NCBI GenBank assembly: GCA_944389975.1
Contig: CALXOH010000022.1
Location: 1 to 56,099, forward strand
DNA: 56,099 bases
Origin: an uncultured Spirochaetaceae bacterium
Lineage (GTDB): Bacteria; Spirochaetota; Spirochaetia; Sphaerochaetales; Sphaerochaetaceae
Direction: 5' to 3'
Shown: piece after piece, positions 19,074 to 27,619 of the stretch
Numbering within the stretch: the first letter of the stretch is position 1
Layout of the letters: every line of letters starts with the position of its first letter
Position numbers and translations under genes: made by a program
Notes under the pieces: generated by a model
Seen by the model: only the letters and a program-made list of their open reading frames with translations
Databases searched by the model: none
What the model was told of the DNA's origin: nothing

Positions 19074-21155
19074 ATGAGCGTGGAGACAAAGGATCTCAGG
19101 AATTTGGCTGTAATCGGCCATAACGGTACGGGAAAGACCAACCTGATAGAGCAGATGCTCTACTACAGTGGGGCCATTTCCCGTGCCGAAAAAGTTGAGA
19201 GCGGAAAAACGACAAGCGACTATACAGACGAGGAGATCCAAAGAAAGATCTCCATCCATACGACACTCTCGAGCATCAAGTGGGATGGCAAGACCATCAA
19301 CCTGCTCGACACCCCGGGAACAGCGGACTTCATCGGGGAAGCTGTATCAGCGTTCAGAGCGACAGAAGCGGCTCTGATGGTCATAGACGGACGAGAAGGG
19401 GCCCAGATAGAGACCATAAAGCTTTGGAGAAGGCTTGACTACAGGAACAAGCCAAGGGCCGTATTCATCAATAAAATGGACAAGGAAAGGGCGAGTTACC
19501 GCCATGTCATAGATTCACTTGAAAGCGAATTCAAGGCACACTTCGTACCGGTTGTAATGGCTTTGGGGGAAGCTGAGGAATTCCACGGAGTCATAAACCT
19601 CATCGAAAACCAAGCGTATGAATGTCACGAAGACGGAAAGGAAACCCCTATTCCGATCCCCGAGAAATACAAAGTGGTAGTCGAGGACTTCAGAAACAGG
19701 CTCATTGAGAACGCAGCGGAGGGCGCCGATGACCTGATCGAGAAGTACTTTGAGGATAATACGCTTTCGATGGACGACATCAGGCGCGGATTAAGGGAAG
19801 GTTTGAAAGACAACAGGATCGTTCCCGTCTTCTGCGGTGCAACCGACAAGGGTGCTGGCATCGTAAGTTTACTCAACTTCATCAAGAACAACTTCCCTTC
19901 CCCTCTCGGAGTCAATGAATTTATAAAGAAAGATGGGGAAGACAAGTTCCTGCCGATCACACCCGGTGGAAGCACTTCGGCATACTCTTTCAAGACTACG
20001 ATCGACCAGTTCTCCGGAAAACTTTCGTTTGTAAAGGTTGTAACAGGGACCATCACCGGAGAGACCGAGCTCTACAATCCCGATCTTGATAAGAGGGAGA
20101 AGCCCGGAAAGGTTTACAGGGCGCTTGGAAAGAAACTTGTGGAGACTGATGCACTCGAAGCAGGCGACATCGGAATCATCACAAAGTCGAACATCATCAG
20201 CACTAACTCAACCCTGCTTTCATCCCCGGATTTGGGATTCACGTTCCAACCGCTGAGGCTTCCGCAGCCTGTTTATCAATTGGCGATAAGCGCAGAGGAC
20301 AAGAAGAGCGAAGACAAGATGAACGAAGCTCTCCACAAAGTCACGGAAGAGGACCTTACGTTCAAGCTTTCATACAACGAAGAAACCAGGGAAACGATCA
20401 TCGGAGGAATGGGCGAACTCCAAATAGGCATGATCCTTGACCGCGTCAGGGAGAAGCAGAAGGTTAAGATCATCACCCGCACCCCGAGGATCGCATATCG
20501 CGAAACGATAACGAAAAAGTCTGGGCTTTCCGAATACTCGCATAAGAAGCAGACGGGAGGGCATGGCCAGTTTGCACGCGTCGTGATGGAGATCGAGCCC
20601 ACGGAACGCGGACAGTACTACGAGTTCGTAAACGCGATCAAAGGAGGCGCGATAAGCAAGGGCTACATCCCTGGAATCGAAAAGGGCATACACGAGAAGA
20701 TGAAGGAAGGCTTCCTTGCCGGCTACCCGCTAGTAGACATCAAAGTAACGTTGATCGACGGAAAGGAACACCCCGTAGACTCATCGGAAATGGCGTTCAA
20801 GCTCGCAGCAAAAGGTGCGATGGAAGTTGCACTTGAGAAAGCCGGGTGCGTTCTTCTCGAGCCATTCATGACACTCGAAGTATTCGTAGAGAACCAGTAC
20901 CTCGGATCGATACTCTCAGACCTTTCAGGAAAGAGAGGAAGGGTTCTCGGACAGGAAGAGAGCGGAAACCTCGTAGTCGTCAAAGCGGAAGTTCCGATGG
21001 CAGAGCTTCGCTCATATGCAATCGACTTGAAGAGCATGACGAGCGGCACTGGATCATTCGAACTCGAATTCAGCCACTACGAAATGCTTTCTGGAAAGCT
21101 TGCCGATGACGTAATCAAGGAAGCAAAGGCACTGAAGGAAGCTGAAGCGAAGTAA
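19074..21155 (+). CDS. EF-G-like GTPase (EFG-II/spdEFG2 type)
   Basis: A second, divergent EF-G of 693 residues. G1 is GHNGTGKT and G4 is NKMD, but the G3 motif reads DTPGTADF, so the histidine that activates water in classical EF-G (DTPGH) is replaced by Thr. The switch I region is also unlike EF-G. C-terminal domains IV and V are complete (MTSGTGSFELEFSHYE). This fits EFG-II or the spirochaete spdEFG2, which is thought to work in ribosome recycling; I cannot separate the two by eye. ATG 19074 follows AAAGGAGGG by 4 nt; a TTG at 19050 is less likely. Confidence 0.88.
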   Translation: MSVETKDLRNLAVIGHNGTGKTNLIEQMLYYSGAISRAEKVESGKTTSDYTDEEIQRKISIHTTLSSIKWDGKTINLLDTPGTADFIGEAVSAFRATEAALMVIDGREGAQIETIKLWRRLDYRNKPRAVFINKMDKERASYRHVIDSLESEFKAHFVPVVMALGEAEEFHGVINLIENQAYECHEDGKETPIPIPEKYKVVVEDFRNRLIENAAEGADDLIEKYFEDNTLSMDDIRRGLREGLKDNRIVPVFCGATDKGAGIVSLLNFIKNNFPSPLGVNEFIKKDGEDKFLPITPGGSTSAYSFKTTIDQFSGKLSFVKVVTGTITGETELYNPDLDKREKPGKVYRALGKKLVETDALEAGDIGIITKSNIISTNSTLLSSPDLGFTFQPLRLPQPVYQLAISAEDKKSEDKMNEALHKVTEEDLTFKLSYNEETRETIIGGMGELQIGMILDRVREKQKVKIITRTPRIAYRETITKKSGLSEYSHKKQTGGHGQFARVVMEIEPTERGQYYEFVNAIKGGAISKGYIPGIEKGIHEKMKEGFLAGYPLVDIKVTLIDGKEHPVDSSEMAFKLAAKGAMEVALEKAGCVLLEPFMTLEVFVENQYLGSILSDLSGKRGRVLGQEESGNLVVVKAEVPMAELRSYAIDLKSMTSGTGSFELEFSHYEMLSGKLADDVIKEAKALKEAEAK

Positions 21156-21171
21156 GAAAAGCAAAGATATC

Positions 21172-21205
21172 GAGCTCCTGTCCAGGAAAAGGCAGGGGCT
21201 CTTTT
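21172..21205 (+). terminator. Intrinsic terminator after the second EF-G
   Basis: A 9-bp stem GAGCTCCTG/CAGGGGCTC (one G-T pair, 21172-21180 and 21193-21201) is followed by TTTT. Confidence 0.8.
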
Positions 21206-21371
21206 AAAGAACAATTTCCCCTAAACATTGAATCTGCCGCTTTTCGGACGCAATTCCGACGCTTTCAATCGCTATTCAGTAGTAAATCCATAGCTTTTGC
21301 CGATAATTAACCCTCTATATAATAAATAATTAACTTTATAACTAAAGCAGAACACCTTTGCTTTTCAATAG

Positions 21372-21404
21372 GAAATCAATAGCTTTTCAGTAGCTATTGA
21401 TTTC
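21372..21404. repeat. Perfect 13-bp inverted repeat
   Basis: GAAATCAATAGCT (21372-21384) and its exact inverse (21392-21404) flank a 7-nt loop, without a T run on either side. The surrounding 21206-21607 stretch has no gene. A related block (TATTCAGTAGTAAATCCATAGCTTTT) lies about 100 bp upstream in the same region. The function is unknown. Confidence 0.7.
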
Positions 21405-21607
21405 ATTCATTAGTGCTCGACTATCTCCATAAAGGCCTGAATTGCCGAGGAGGTAGATTGCTTGAAGGGTTTTAAATTATAACCAGTCATTTGAGGGAAA
21501 GAACCAAATAACAGGCCTAAAAACCATGAACTCAAGAATGGAAAATGACAGCAACCGGATTCATGTGCTCCAAATGCCCCTCACTTTGCGGCAGTGACCA
21601 CATTCAC

Positions 21608-22336
21608 TCAATTTCCAGATCTTTTCTTCTCCACCCAGATCTCATATATCTTCCTATTCTCCTTGAGTCCCTTTTCCTCGAACTTGGTCTTAAGCCTCCA
21701 TTCCTTACGTTCAGCAAAACCGTTATATGGATTTACCAAATTTTCGTTTTTCCCGAATAGTTCGAGTACTTCATTCCCGTACTCCTCCCAGTCGGTTGCG
21801 AAGTATATATACCCGCCCTTTTCGAGTTTAGAGGCAAGAAGTTCTATGAATGATTCGTTCAACAGCCTTCTCTTATGATGCCTCTTCTTCGGCCAAGGAT
21901 CCGGGAAGAAGATATGAAAGCCACTTATCGAATTATCATCCGTCATATATTTTAGAGCGTCGACTGCATTGAAGCGCATGACGAGAAGGTTGTCCAATCC
22001 GGCTTTTCCCGCATCGCGGAGAAGCTTTACAACCCCTTGCATGAATACATCGATTGCCAAAAACGAAAGCTCTGGATGCTCCTTTGCAAGCCTCCATGTG
22101 ATATCCCCCATTCCGAACCCGATCTCGACTACAAGAGGGTTTTTCGAAGGAAACAGATCACGGGATATCCTTTTTCCCTTGTCGAAGAAGAAAAGGTGGT
22201 CGCGGTTTTCGAGCACCATCGCTTTCTCTTTCCCGGAGAGGGTGTTGTTTCTCAGCACGTAGCTTTTTATACCGCGCCTATCGTCATCCCTCACTTCTAT
22301 AGAAAACAGCTTGTCAATCAATTCTTCGTCCGTCAT
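21608..22336 (-). CDS. trmB: tRNA (guanine-N7-)-methyltransferase
   Basis: Makes m7G46 in the variable loop of tRNAs using S-adenosylmethionine. The 242 residues show the SAM-binding VEIGFGMGD near 70 and the family signature FFPDPWPKKRHHKRRL near 145, ending with the TKFEEKG segment typical of TrmB. It overlaps the end of mfd by 4 nt (ATGA) and is transcribed with it. Confidence 0.95.
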   Translation of the reverse strand: MTDEELIDKLFSIEVRDDDRRGIKSYVLRNNTLSGKEKAMVLENRDHLFFFDKGKRISRDLFPSKNPLVVEIGFGMGDITWRLAKEHPELSFLAIDVFMQGVVKLLRDAGKAGLDNLLVMRFNAVDALKYMTDDNSISGFHIFFPDPWPKKRHHKRRLLNESFIELLASKLEKGGYIYFATDWEEYGNEVLELFGKNENLVNPYNGFAERKEWRLKTKFEEKGLKENRKIYEIWVEKKRSGN

Positions 22337-25300
22337 AAAAGCCTCCTGAGCTCTTCGAGGATGAAAAGAGCCTTGTCTTTCAATCCTACGTTCCCTACTT
22401 TCATTATTATCTTGTCGGATGTTGGCGAAATGCGTACCCTTCCCCCGCTCAGCGTGACCAATGATACGAGCTTTGAGAGATTTATCGTGGCAACTTTATC
22501 TAGTTCGAACGTGATCTCCCCGTTCTTCTCGTATGCATGATAGATATCCAGGTCCTTCAAAAGCGTCTTGATCTCAGCTATGCAGAAGAGGTTGTCGACT
22601 TCCTCAGGCATCGTGCCGAACCTGTCCGTGATCTCCCCTCGGAGGTTCTCGATCACATCCTTTCCCCGTGCAGTTGCGATCTTCTTGTACAGTTCGAATT
22701 TAAGCCCGGGATCGTCGATGTATGAATCGGGGATGAAGCCGGTATAGTCAAGTTCGAGAAGCACTTCCCTCTCGACGCTCTTTCCTTCGCTCCTGATCCT
22801 CTCGACCTCCTCCCCGAGGAGTTTCAGGTACATGTCAAGTCCTACAGCCTCGAGGTGCCCTGACTGCTCGCGGCCGAGTATGTTCCCCGTTCCCCGCATC
22901 TCCATGTCTTTCATCGCGATCTTGAAACCCGAACCGAGCGCTGTGTTCTCGCTCATCGCCTTGAGTCTTTTAAGCGCATCCTCACCGAGCTCGGTATCGC
23001 TTGGGTAGAATAGATAGCAATACGCTTTCTTATCGCTACGCCCCACCCTGCCCCTGAGCTGGTAAAGCTGGCTCAAGCCAAGCCTATCCGCCCTGTCGAT
23101 TATCATCGTGTTTACGTTCGGGATATCGATGCCGTTCTCGATTATCGTGGTTGATACGAGGACCTGCACGCCTTCGTATACGAAGCGGTGCATCCTGTCC
23201 TCCAGCTCATCCGAATCCATCTGGCCATGCGCATACTCGATAATCGCCGATGGAATAGCGGACGAGAGCTCCCTCTGGATGTCCTCGAGGTCATCGATCC
23301 TGTTATGCAGATAAAAGACCTGCCCACCCCTGCCAAGTTCCTTTTTGATCGCATCCACCACGAGGGAAAAATCATATTTCCCTATGTACGTTTCGACAGG
23401 TAGGCGCTCCCTCGGGGCTGTGGTCAGAAGCGACATATCCCTTACGTGCAATAGCGACATGTATAGCGTCCGGGGTATCGGAGTAGCAGACAAAGTGAGG
23501 CAGTCGACGTTGGTCTTCATCTTCTTGATCCTCTCTTTGTCTTTGACGCCGAAACGCTGCTCCTCGTCGACTATCAGCAATCCGAGGTTCTTGAACTTCG
23601 TGTTCCGAAGCATCCTGTGCGTTCCGAAAAGTACTTCGATTCCCCCGCTCTCGAGTTCCTTCTTGATCCTCGTCGATTCCTTCTGCGTCGTAAAACGGGT
23701 AAGGAGTGCGATGTTTACTGGGATGTCCCCGAGCCTTTCCTTGAAGTTGTTGTAGTGCTGCTCTGCAAGGATGACGGTAGGGGCGAGAAATGCAACCTGC
23801 TTTCCAGACAATGCCGCTTTGAATGCTGCGCGGAATGCAAGTTCGGTTTTTCCGTATCCGACGTCGCCGCATACCAAGCGGTCCATTACCTTCTTGCTCT
23901 CCATATCCTTTTTGATCTCTTCAAGGCACTTCGTCTGATCGGGCGTCTCCTGGAACGGAAACGATGCTTCGAACGAAAGCTGCATCTCATCGTCTTTCTC
24001 AAACGGAAAACCCTCGGAGTTCTCGCGCTCTGCATAGAGGTGTACAAGCTCAGATGCAAGCTTCTCGGCACTCTTCCTGGCTTTCTCCTTCTTCTTCGTC
24101 CAGGAAGAGGAGCCCATTGAATCGAGTTTCGGTGGCTTTCCCTCCGAGCCTATGTATTTCTGAACGAGGTTTGCCTGTTCTATGGGTACGTAGAGCCTTT
24201 CATCATTGAGGTATTTTATCTTAATATAGTCCCGTTCGGTGTCGAAAGCCTTTACACGCTCTATCTTCTCGAACTCTCCTATGCCGTAGTTCACGTGCAC
24301 TACATAATCGCCCTCTTTGAGTTCGACAAACGAATCCAAAGGTTCGCTCTCGATCTTTGAAAAACGCTCCGCCTTCTTTCTTTTCCTGCCGAATATCTCC
24401 TGGTCCAGCGATACCTGGATCTTCTCATCGTCGATTGAGAACCCCGAGGATATCTCCTTGACCATTATCCCTACATCGAGTGAGGAGAGAACGGAATCAA
24501 GCCTCTCCTTCTGTACCAATGACGGAGAAATGACGAATACCTTCCAGTCGTTTCTTATCAAGCTTGAGGCGTCTTCCTTGAAGTATGTAACGTTTCCGAA
24601 GTAAGAACGGCTTGGAGAGACTGAGTAGTGGTATGCATCATCCTTTCTGATGTCGTGTATCGTAACGAGGCTTTTTCTCGAGCGGAAAAACTTCTCCCTG
24701 TCCAACAAGACCTCCATCGGGCTTTTGACGTTCTCCCTTACCCTGTACTCCTCCTTGTACCTTGCCTCCGCCTCTTTTTTAAGCGACTCGTGGGAGACTT
24801 TCATCCTGTCGCTTCCCACCAGCATGAACGTATCTGAAGCTTGTACGTACGAATCAAAATGCGCCTCGAACTCACCTGAGCCCGAGGGAAGGGATGATGA
24901 CAGCGTGAAAGCCCCGATCTCCCTCCCCCTTTTCTGGGTGAAAGGATCGAATTCGTATATCCCTTCGATCTTGTCCCACTCTGCGTAGATTCTTATCGGA
25001 CTTTGGCTTGAGAACGGGTATATGTCCACGACCTCCCCTCGAAGTGCGAACGTTCCTTCGTCATAGCATGAGGGGGTACGGCTGTAACCCGATGATACGA
25101 GGCGTGAGAAAAGCACTTCGGGATCGTAAGAATCCCCCTTTCTCACCTTCATCGACACATCGTCAAGCATCTTGAAATCCATGCATGGGGAAAGCAGCGA
25201 GCGAAGGCTCAGTACGACTACCTTCGCTTTTCCATCCCTTATCCTCTCCAGCGTCTCCCTCTCCTTCCACTCCTCCCTCGTCTGGGAATAGCAACTGTAG

Positions 25301-25563
25301 AGGCTCTTGCCCGATCCCGGGTAGATTGCAACATCCTCATCCCCTGCGAGGTCGATTGCAAGATCCTTCACCCCGTCTTCCGTGGGAAAGACTACGAACA
25401 GCCTCCCTTTGACAAGGCTTTTGAGTTCCCCCACCAGAAACGAAAGGGGGTATGATGAAATGCCATCGACGTCAAACAGGCCTTCCGGGTTCTCCCCGAA
25501 GGCCTTTACAAACGGGCTTTGATGAATATATGAGCGGACCAATTTGTCCAATTTGTCGTCCAT
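22333..25563 (-). CDS. mfd: Transcription-repair coupling factor
   Basis: A DNA translocase that removes stalled RNA polymerase and recruits UvrA. The 1076 residues comprise a UvrB-homology N-terminus, the CarD-like RNA-polymerase-interacting domain (GDYVVHVNYGIGEFE), the RecG-like motor (GDVGYGKTE, DEEQRFGV, SATPIPRTLYMS, QLRGRVGRSDKKAYCYL), and the TRCF C-terminal domain. An in-frame GTG at 25611 would add 16 residues. ATG 25563 is preferred because a -35/-10 pair inside that extension places the transcript start 3 nt upstream of it. Confidence 0.95.
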   Translation of the reverse strand: MDDKLDKLVRSYIHQSPFVKAFGENPEGLFDVDGISSYPLSFLVGELKSLVKGRLFVVFPTEDGVKDLAIDLAGDEDVAIYPGSGKSLYSCYSQTREEWKERETLERIRDGKAKVVVLSLRSLLSPCMDFKMLDDVSMKVRKGDSYDPEVLFSRLVSSGYSRTPSCYDEGTFALRGEVVDIYPFSSQSPIRIYAEWDKIEGIYEFDPFTQKRGREIGAFTLSSSLPSGSGEFEAHFDSYVQASDTFMLVGSDRMKVSHESLKKEAEARYKEEYRVRENVKSPMEVLLDREKFFRSRKSLVTIHDIRKDDAYHYSVSPSRSYFGNVTYFKEDASSLIRNDWKVFVISPSLVQKERLDSVLSSLDVGIMVKEISSGFSIDDEKIQVSLDQEIFGRKRKKAERFSKIESEPLDSFVELKEGDYVVHVNYGIGEFEKIERVKAFDTERDYIKIKYLNDERLYVPIEQANLVQKYIGSEGKPPKLDSMGSSSWTKKKEKARKSAEKLASELVHLYAERENSEGFPFEKDDEMQLSFEASFPFQETPDQTKCLEEIKKDMESKKVMDRLVCGDVGYGKTELAFRAAFKAALSGKQVAFLAPTVILAEQHYNNFKERLGDIPVNIALLTRFTTQKESTRIKKELESGGIEVLFGTHRMLRNTKFKNLGLLIVDEEQRFGVKDKERIKKMKTNVDCLTLSATPIPRTLYMSLLHVRDMSLLTTAPRERLPVETYIGKYDFSLVVDAIKKELGRGGQVFYLHNRIDDLEDIQRELSSAIPSAIIEYAHGQMDSDELEDRMHRFVYEGVQVLVSTTIIENGIDIPNVNTMIIDRADRLGLSQLYQLRGRVGRSDKKAYCYLFYPSDTELGEDALKRLKAMSENTALGSGFKIAMKDMEMRGTGNILGREQSGHLEAVGLDMYLKLLGEEVERIRSEGKSVEREVLLELDYTGFIPDSYIDDPGLKFELYKKIATARGKDVIENLRGEITDRFGTMPEEVDNLFCIAEIKTLLKDLDIYHAYEKNGEITFELDKVATINLSKLVSLVTLSGGRVRISPTSDKIIMKVGNVGLKDKALFILEELRRLL

Positions 25564-25615
25564 ATCGAGCTGATGATAATTTGAAGCAAGCTGTTTTTGC
25601 AATATAATCACATCC
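25564..25615. promoter_or_regulatory. Overlapping divergent promoters of mfd and the IMPase-like gene
   Basis: Rightward: TTGAAG (25581-25586), 16 nt, TATAAT (25603-25608), start about 25615, next to GTG 25616. Leftward: TTGCAA (25602-25597), 18 nt, TATCAT (25578-25573), start about 25566, 3 nt before ATG 25563. Each promoter's -35 lies just inside the other's -10, so only one polymerase can bind at a time. Neither gene has a ribosome site. Confidence 0.6.
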
Positions 25616-26419
25616 GTGGAAAAAAGTGAAAGAGACCGGTTCGTGGAAATCGGAAAGATGGTAGAGGAGCTCTCGGAGTACGCGAAGAAAACTCAGAAGA
25701 GCGCAAAATCAAGTTGGAAGGAAGACGGAAGCATCGTTACAAACGTCGACCTTGAGATATCCGAAACGATCAGAAGGGAAATTGCAAAGCTCTTTCCCGA
25801 TGATAACGTAGTCACCGAGGAAGAACTTACAGAGTGGAAGCCGGATGCGAAGTGGAATTTCATACTCGACCCGATCGACGGAACTGAAGTATTTTACTCG
25901 GGCCTTCCATCGTTCTGCACAGCCCTTGGAATACTCGACGGGAAACTCAATCCAGTTGGCGCGTTTATTGCGGCGCCGAGGTTTGGAATCGGGGAGGAAA
26001 AACTCATCCTCTCGTACATCCCGGGTGAGGATATATATCTCAACGGGGAAAGGATCGACGACTTTTCAAAAGATGACGGACTGGAAGAGATAATGATCTC
26101 ATCACGCCTTTCCGGATTCGACTACTCCTCCTTCCACGGGAAAGTGCGCAGCATCGGATCGTCAGTTCTGCAGATCATCACCCCTGCCCTGGTCAGGAGG
26201 ATCAAGGGCTCTGTGACACTACCCTGCTACGCATGGGACCTGGCGGCTGCGATTGCAGTCGCAAACCATGCATCCCTCGTCTCAAAGTACCCTGACGGAA
26301 GCACCTTCCGTTTCACATTCGATATGGTCAGGGAAAGGAAAAAAGCGCAGGACGTGATCTACACCGCGAAAGAAAACGAAGTTGACAACCTCATGGGAGC
26401 GTGCAGGAAGATTCAGTAG
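25616..26419 (+). CDS. Inositol-monophosphatase-family phosphatase
   Basis: A Mg2+-dependent phosphatase of 267 residues. VTEEE, DPIDGTEVFYSGLP (metal-binding loop, near 90) and CYAWDLAAAIAVA (second Asp) are the three metal-binding motifs of the IMPase/FBPase/CysQ superfamily. The substrate could be inositol phosphate, fructose bisphosphate or PAP; the sequence alone does not decide. GTG is the start: the N-terminal helix needs it, and a TATAAT box places the transcript start right before it. It ends overlapping the convergent ACT gene by 7 nt. Confidence 0.85.
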   Translation: MEKSERDRFVEIGKMVEELSEYAKKTQKSAKSSWKEDGSIVTNVDLEISETIRREIAKLFPDDNVVTEEELTEWKPDAKWNFILDPIDGTEVFYSGLPSFCTALGILDGKLNPVGAFIAAPRFGIGEEKLILSYIPGEDIYLNGERIDDFSKDDGLEEIMISSRLSGFDYSSFHGKVRSIGSSVLQIITPALVRRIKGSVTLPCYAWDLAAAIAVANHASLVSKYPDGSTFRFTFDMVRERKKAQDVIYTAKENEVDNLMGACRKIQ

Positions 26420-27066
26420 TTCTTCAAGAAGGATTCGAGCACCTTGTATGCCCTCATGCTGTCTTCGCGGGAGATGACGAAGGAAAGAACGTTGTACGTG
26501 CTGACGATCTCAACGAGGTTCACTTTCTCCAAGAACAGAGAGCGTGTCGCTTCGTATATCAGCCCAGGAGTGTCTATGAATTCGCCTTGGAATAGAACTG
26601 AGAGTGAGACAAGGTCATCCCACTGCCTTATGATATTCTCCCCTTCAAGGATTCCAAGCACGCTTCCTTTGTGCTTCTGGCTTACAGTGAATGAAATCTC
26701 ATGGCTTCCGAGCGTTATGTTCAAGAACTCACCCTTCTCCTGATCGACAAGGGCATAGATCTCTGGAAGCTTTGAGATGAACGTCGAGGATCTGACGAGG
26801 TTCACGTCGAAAATCCCCGTAGTCATCTGCAGCTCGTACTCTATACCCTTCCCCCTTCTGTTATGTACGCTCAATTCCTTTGCATGCCTACGGGCAGCCA
26901 TCACTATCGCCTGTTCGCCCACGCTCTCCCCGATACGGCTCTCCACCTCGCTTTTGAGCACTTTCGCGAGGTTTGAGTAATTTACGATCCCGAGTGCCAC
27001 AGCATCGTGCACGATCGGATTTGAATCTATGAGATTTCTTACCTGTTCTGTTATATTTCCTGCCAT
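26413..27066 (-). CDS. ACT-domain protein with N-terminal helical domain
   Basis: 217 residues. The N-terminus (about 1-70) is helical, with VNYSNLAKVLKSEVESRIGESVGEQAIVMAARRHAKEL, which may be a DNA-binding or dimer region. The C-terminus (about 155-217), SLSVLFQGEFIDTPGLIYEATRSLFLEKVNLVEIVSTYNVLSFVI, has the strand-helix pattern and I-E-x-x-S motif of ACT domains of the aspartokinase kind. Together this suggests a small-molecule-sensing regulator, but no kinase domain is present and the ligand is unknown. The predicted transcript starts about 3 nt before the ATG. Confidence 0.6.
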   Translation of the reverse strand: MAGNITEQVRNLIDSNPIVHDAVALGIVNYSNLAKVLKSEVESRIGESVGEQAIVMAARRHAKELSVHNRRGKGIEYELQMTTGIFDVNLVRSSTFISKLPEIYALVDQEKGEFLNITLGSHEISFTVSQKHKGSVLGILEGENIIRQWDDLVSLSVLFQGEFIDTPGLIYEATRSLFLEKVNLVEIVSTYNVLSFVISREDSMRAYKVLESFLKNY

Positions 27067-27146
27067 TTTGTTTATAAAATAACAAGTGAAATGAAAAATA
27101 ACAATACATGTTGCGTTTCATCGATTTGCAATTTATAGTCAGTTTT
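27067..27146. promoter_or_regulatory. Back-to-back promoters of the ACT gene and nrdR
   Basis: Leftward: TTGTTA (27104-27099), 17 nt, TATTTT (27081-27076), 9 nt before ATG 27066. Rightward: TTGCGT (27111-27116), 17 nt, TATAGT (27134-27139), 7 nt before ATG 27147. The 80-bp gap is almost filled by the two promoters and there is no ribosome site for either gene. Confidence 0.6.
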
Positions 27147-27617
27147 ATGAAATGCCCCAAATGTGGAGAAATGACAGACAGGGTCCTCGAGTCAAGGCCG
27201 TCAAAGGATGGACTTAGCATCCGTAGAAGGCGGGAATGCATCAAGTGCGGATGGAGATTCACCAGTTACGAGAGAATCGAACTAAAGCCGATCATCGTCA
27301 TCAAGAAAAGCGGGAAGCACCAGCCTTTTGACATGAGCAAGGTCGAACACGGCATCAGGGTCTGCACCGAAAAGATAAACATCGACCAGGACGAACTTGA
27401 ACGTACGCTCTCGAAGATCGAAGTGAGGATCGGAGAGATAGCGGGGGCAAAGAGAACAATTACAAGCAGGGAGATCGGGGAAGAGGCGCTGAAGGAACTG
27501 TACAAACTCAATCCGGTCGCTTACGTCCGTTTTGCCGCAGTCTACAGGGAGTTCAAGGATGTCAGGCAGTTTGTAAAGGAGATCGAGAAGATCGCACGGG
27601 ATGCGGGGGAGGACTGA
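27147..27617 (+). CDS. nrdR: Transcriptional repressor NrdR
   Basis: Zn-ribbon/ATP-cone repressor of ribonucleotide reductase genes, 156 residues. The zinc ribbon is MKCPKCGEM...ECIKCGWRFTSYER (Cys-x2-Cys pairs) in residues 1-40, with the ATP-cone domain from about 49 to 139 (VIKKSGKHQPFDMSKVEHGI). The usual NrdR start is this ATG; the 13 in-frame residues upstream cover the promoter. Its stop is 2 bp from the stop of dgt on the other strand, another deoxynucleotide gene. Confidence 0.95.
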   Translation: MKCPKCGEMTDRVLESRPSKDGLSIRRRRECIKCGWRFTSYERIELKPIIVIKKSGKHQPFDMSKVEHGIRVCTEKINIDQDELERTLSKIEVRIGEIAGAKRTITSREIGEEALKELYKLNPVAYVRFAAVYREFKDVRQFVKEIEKIARDAGED

Positions 27618-27619
27618 AT

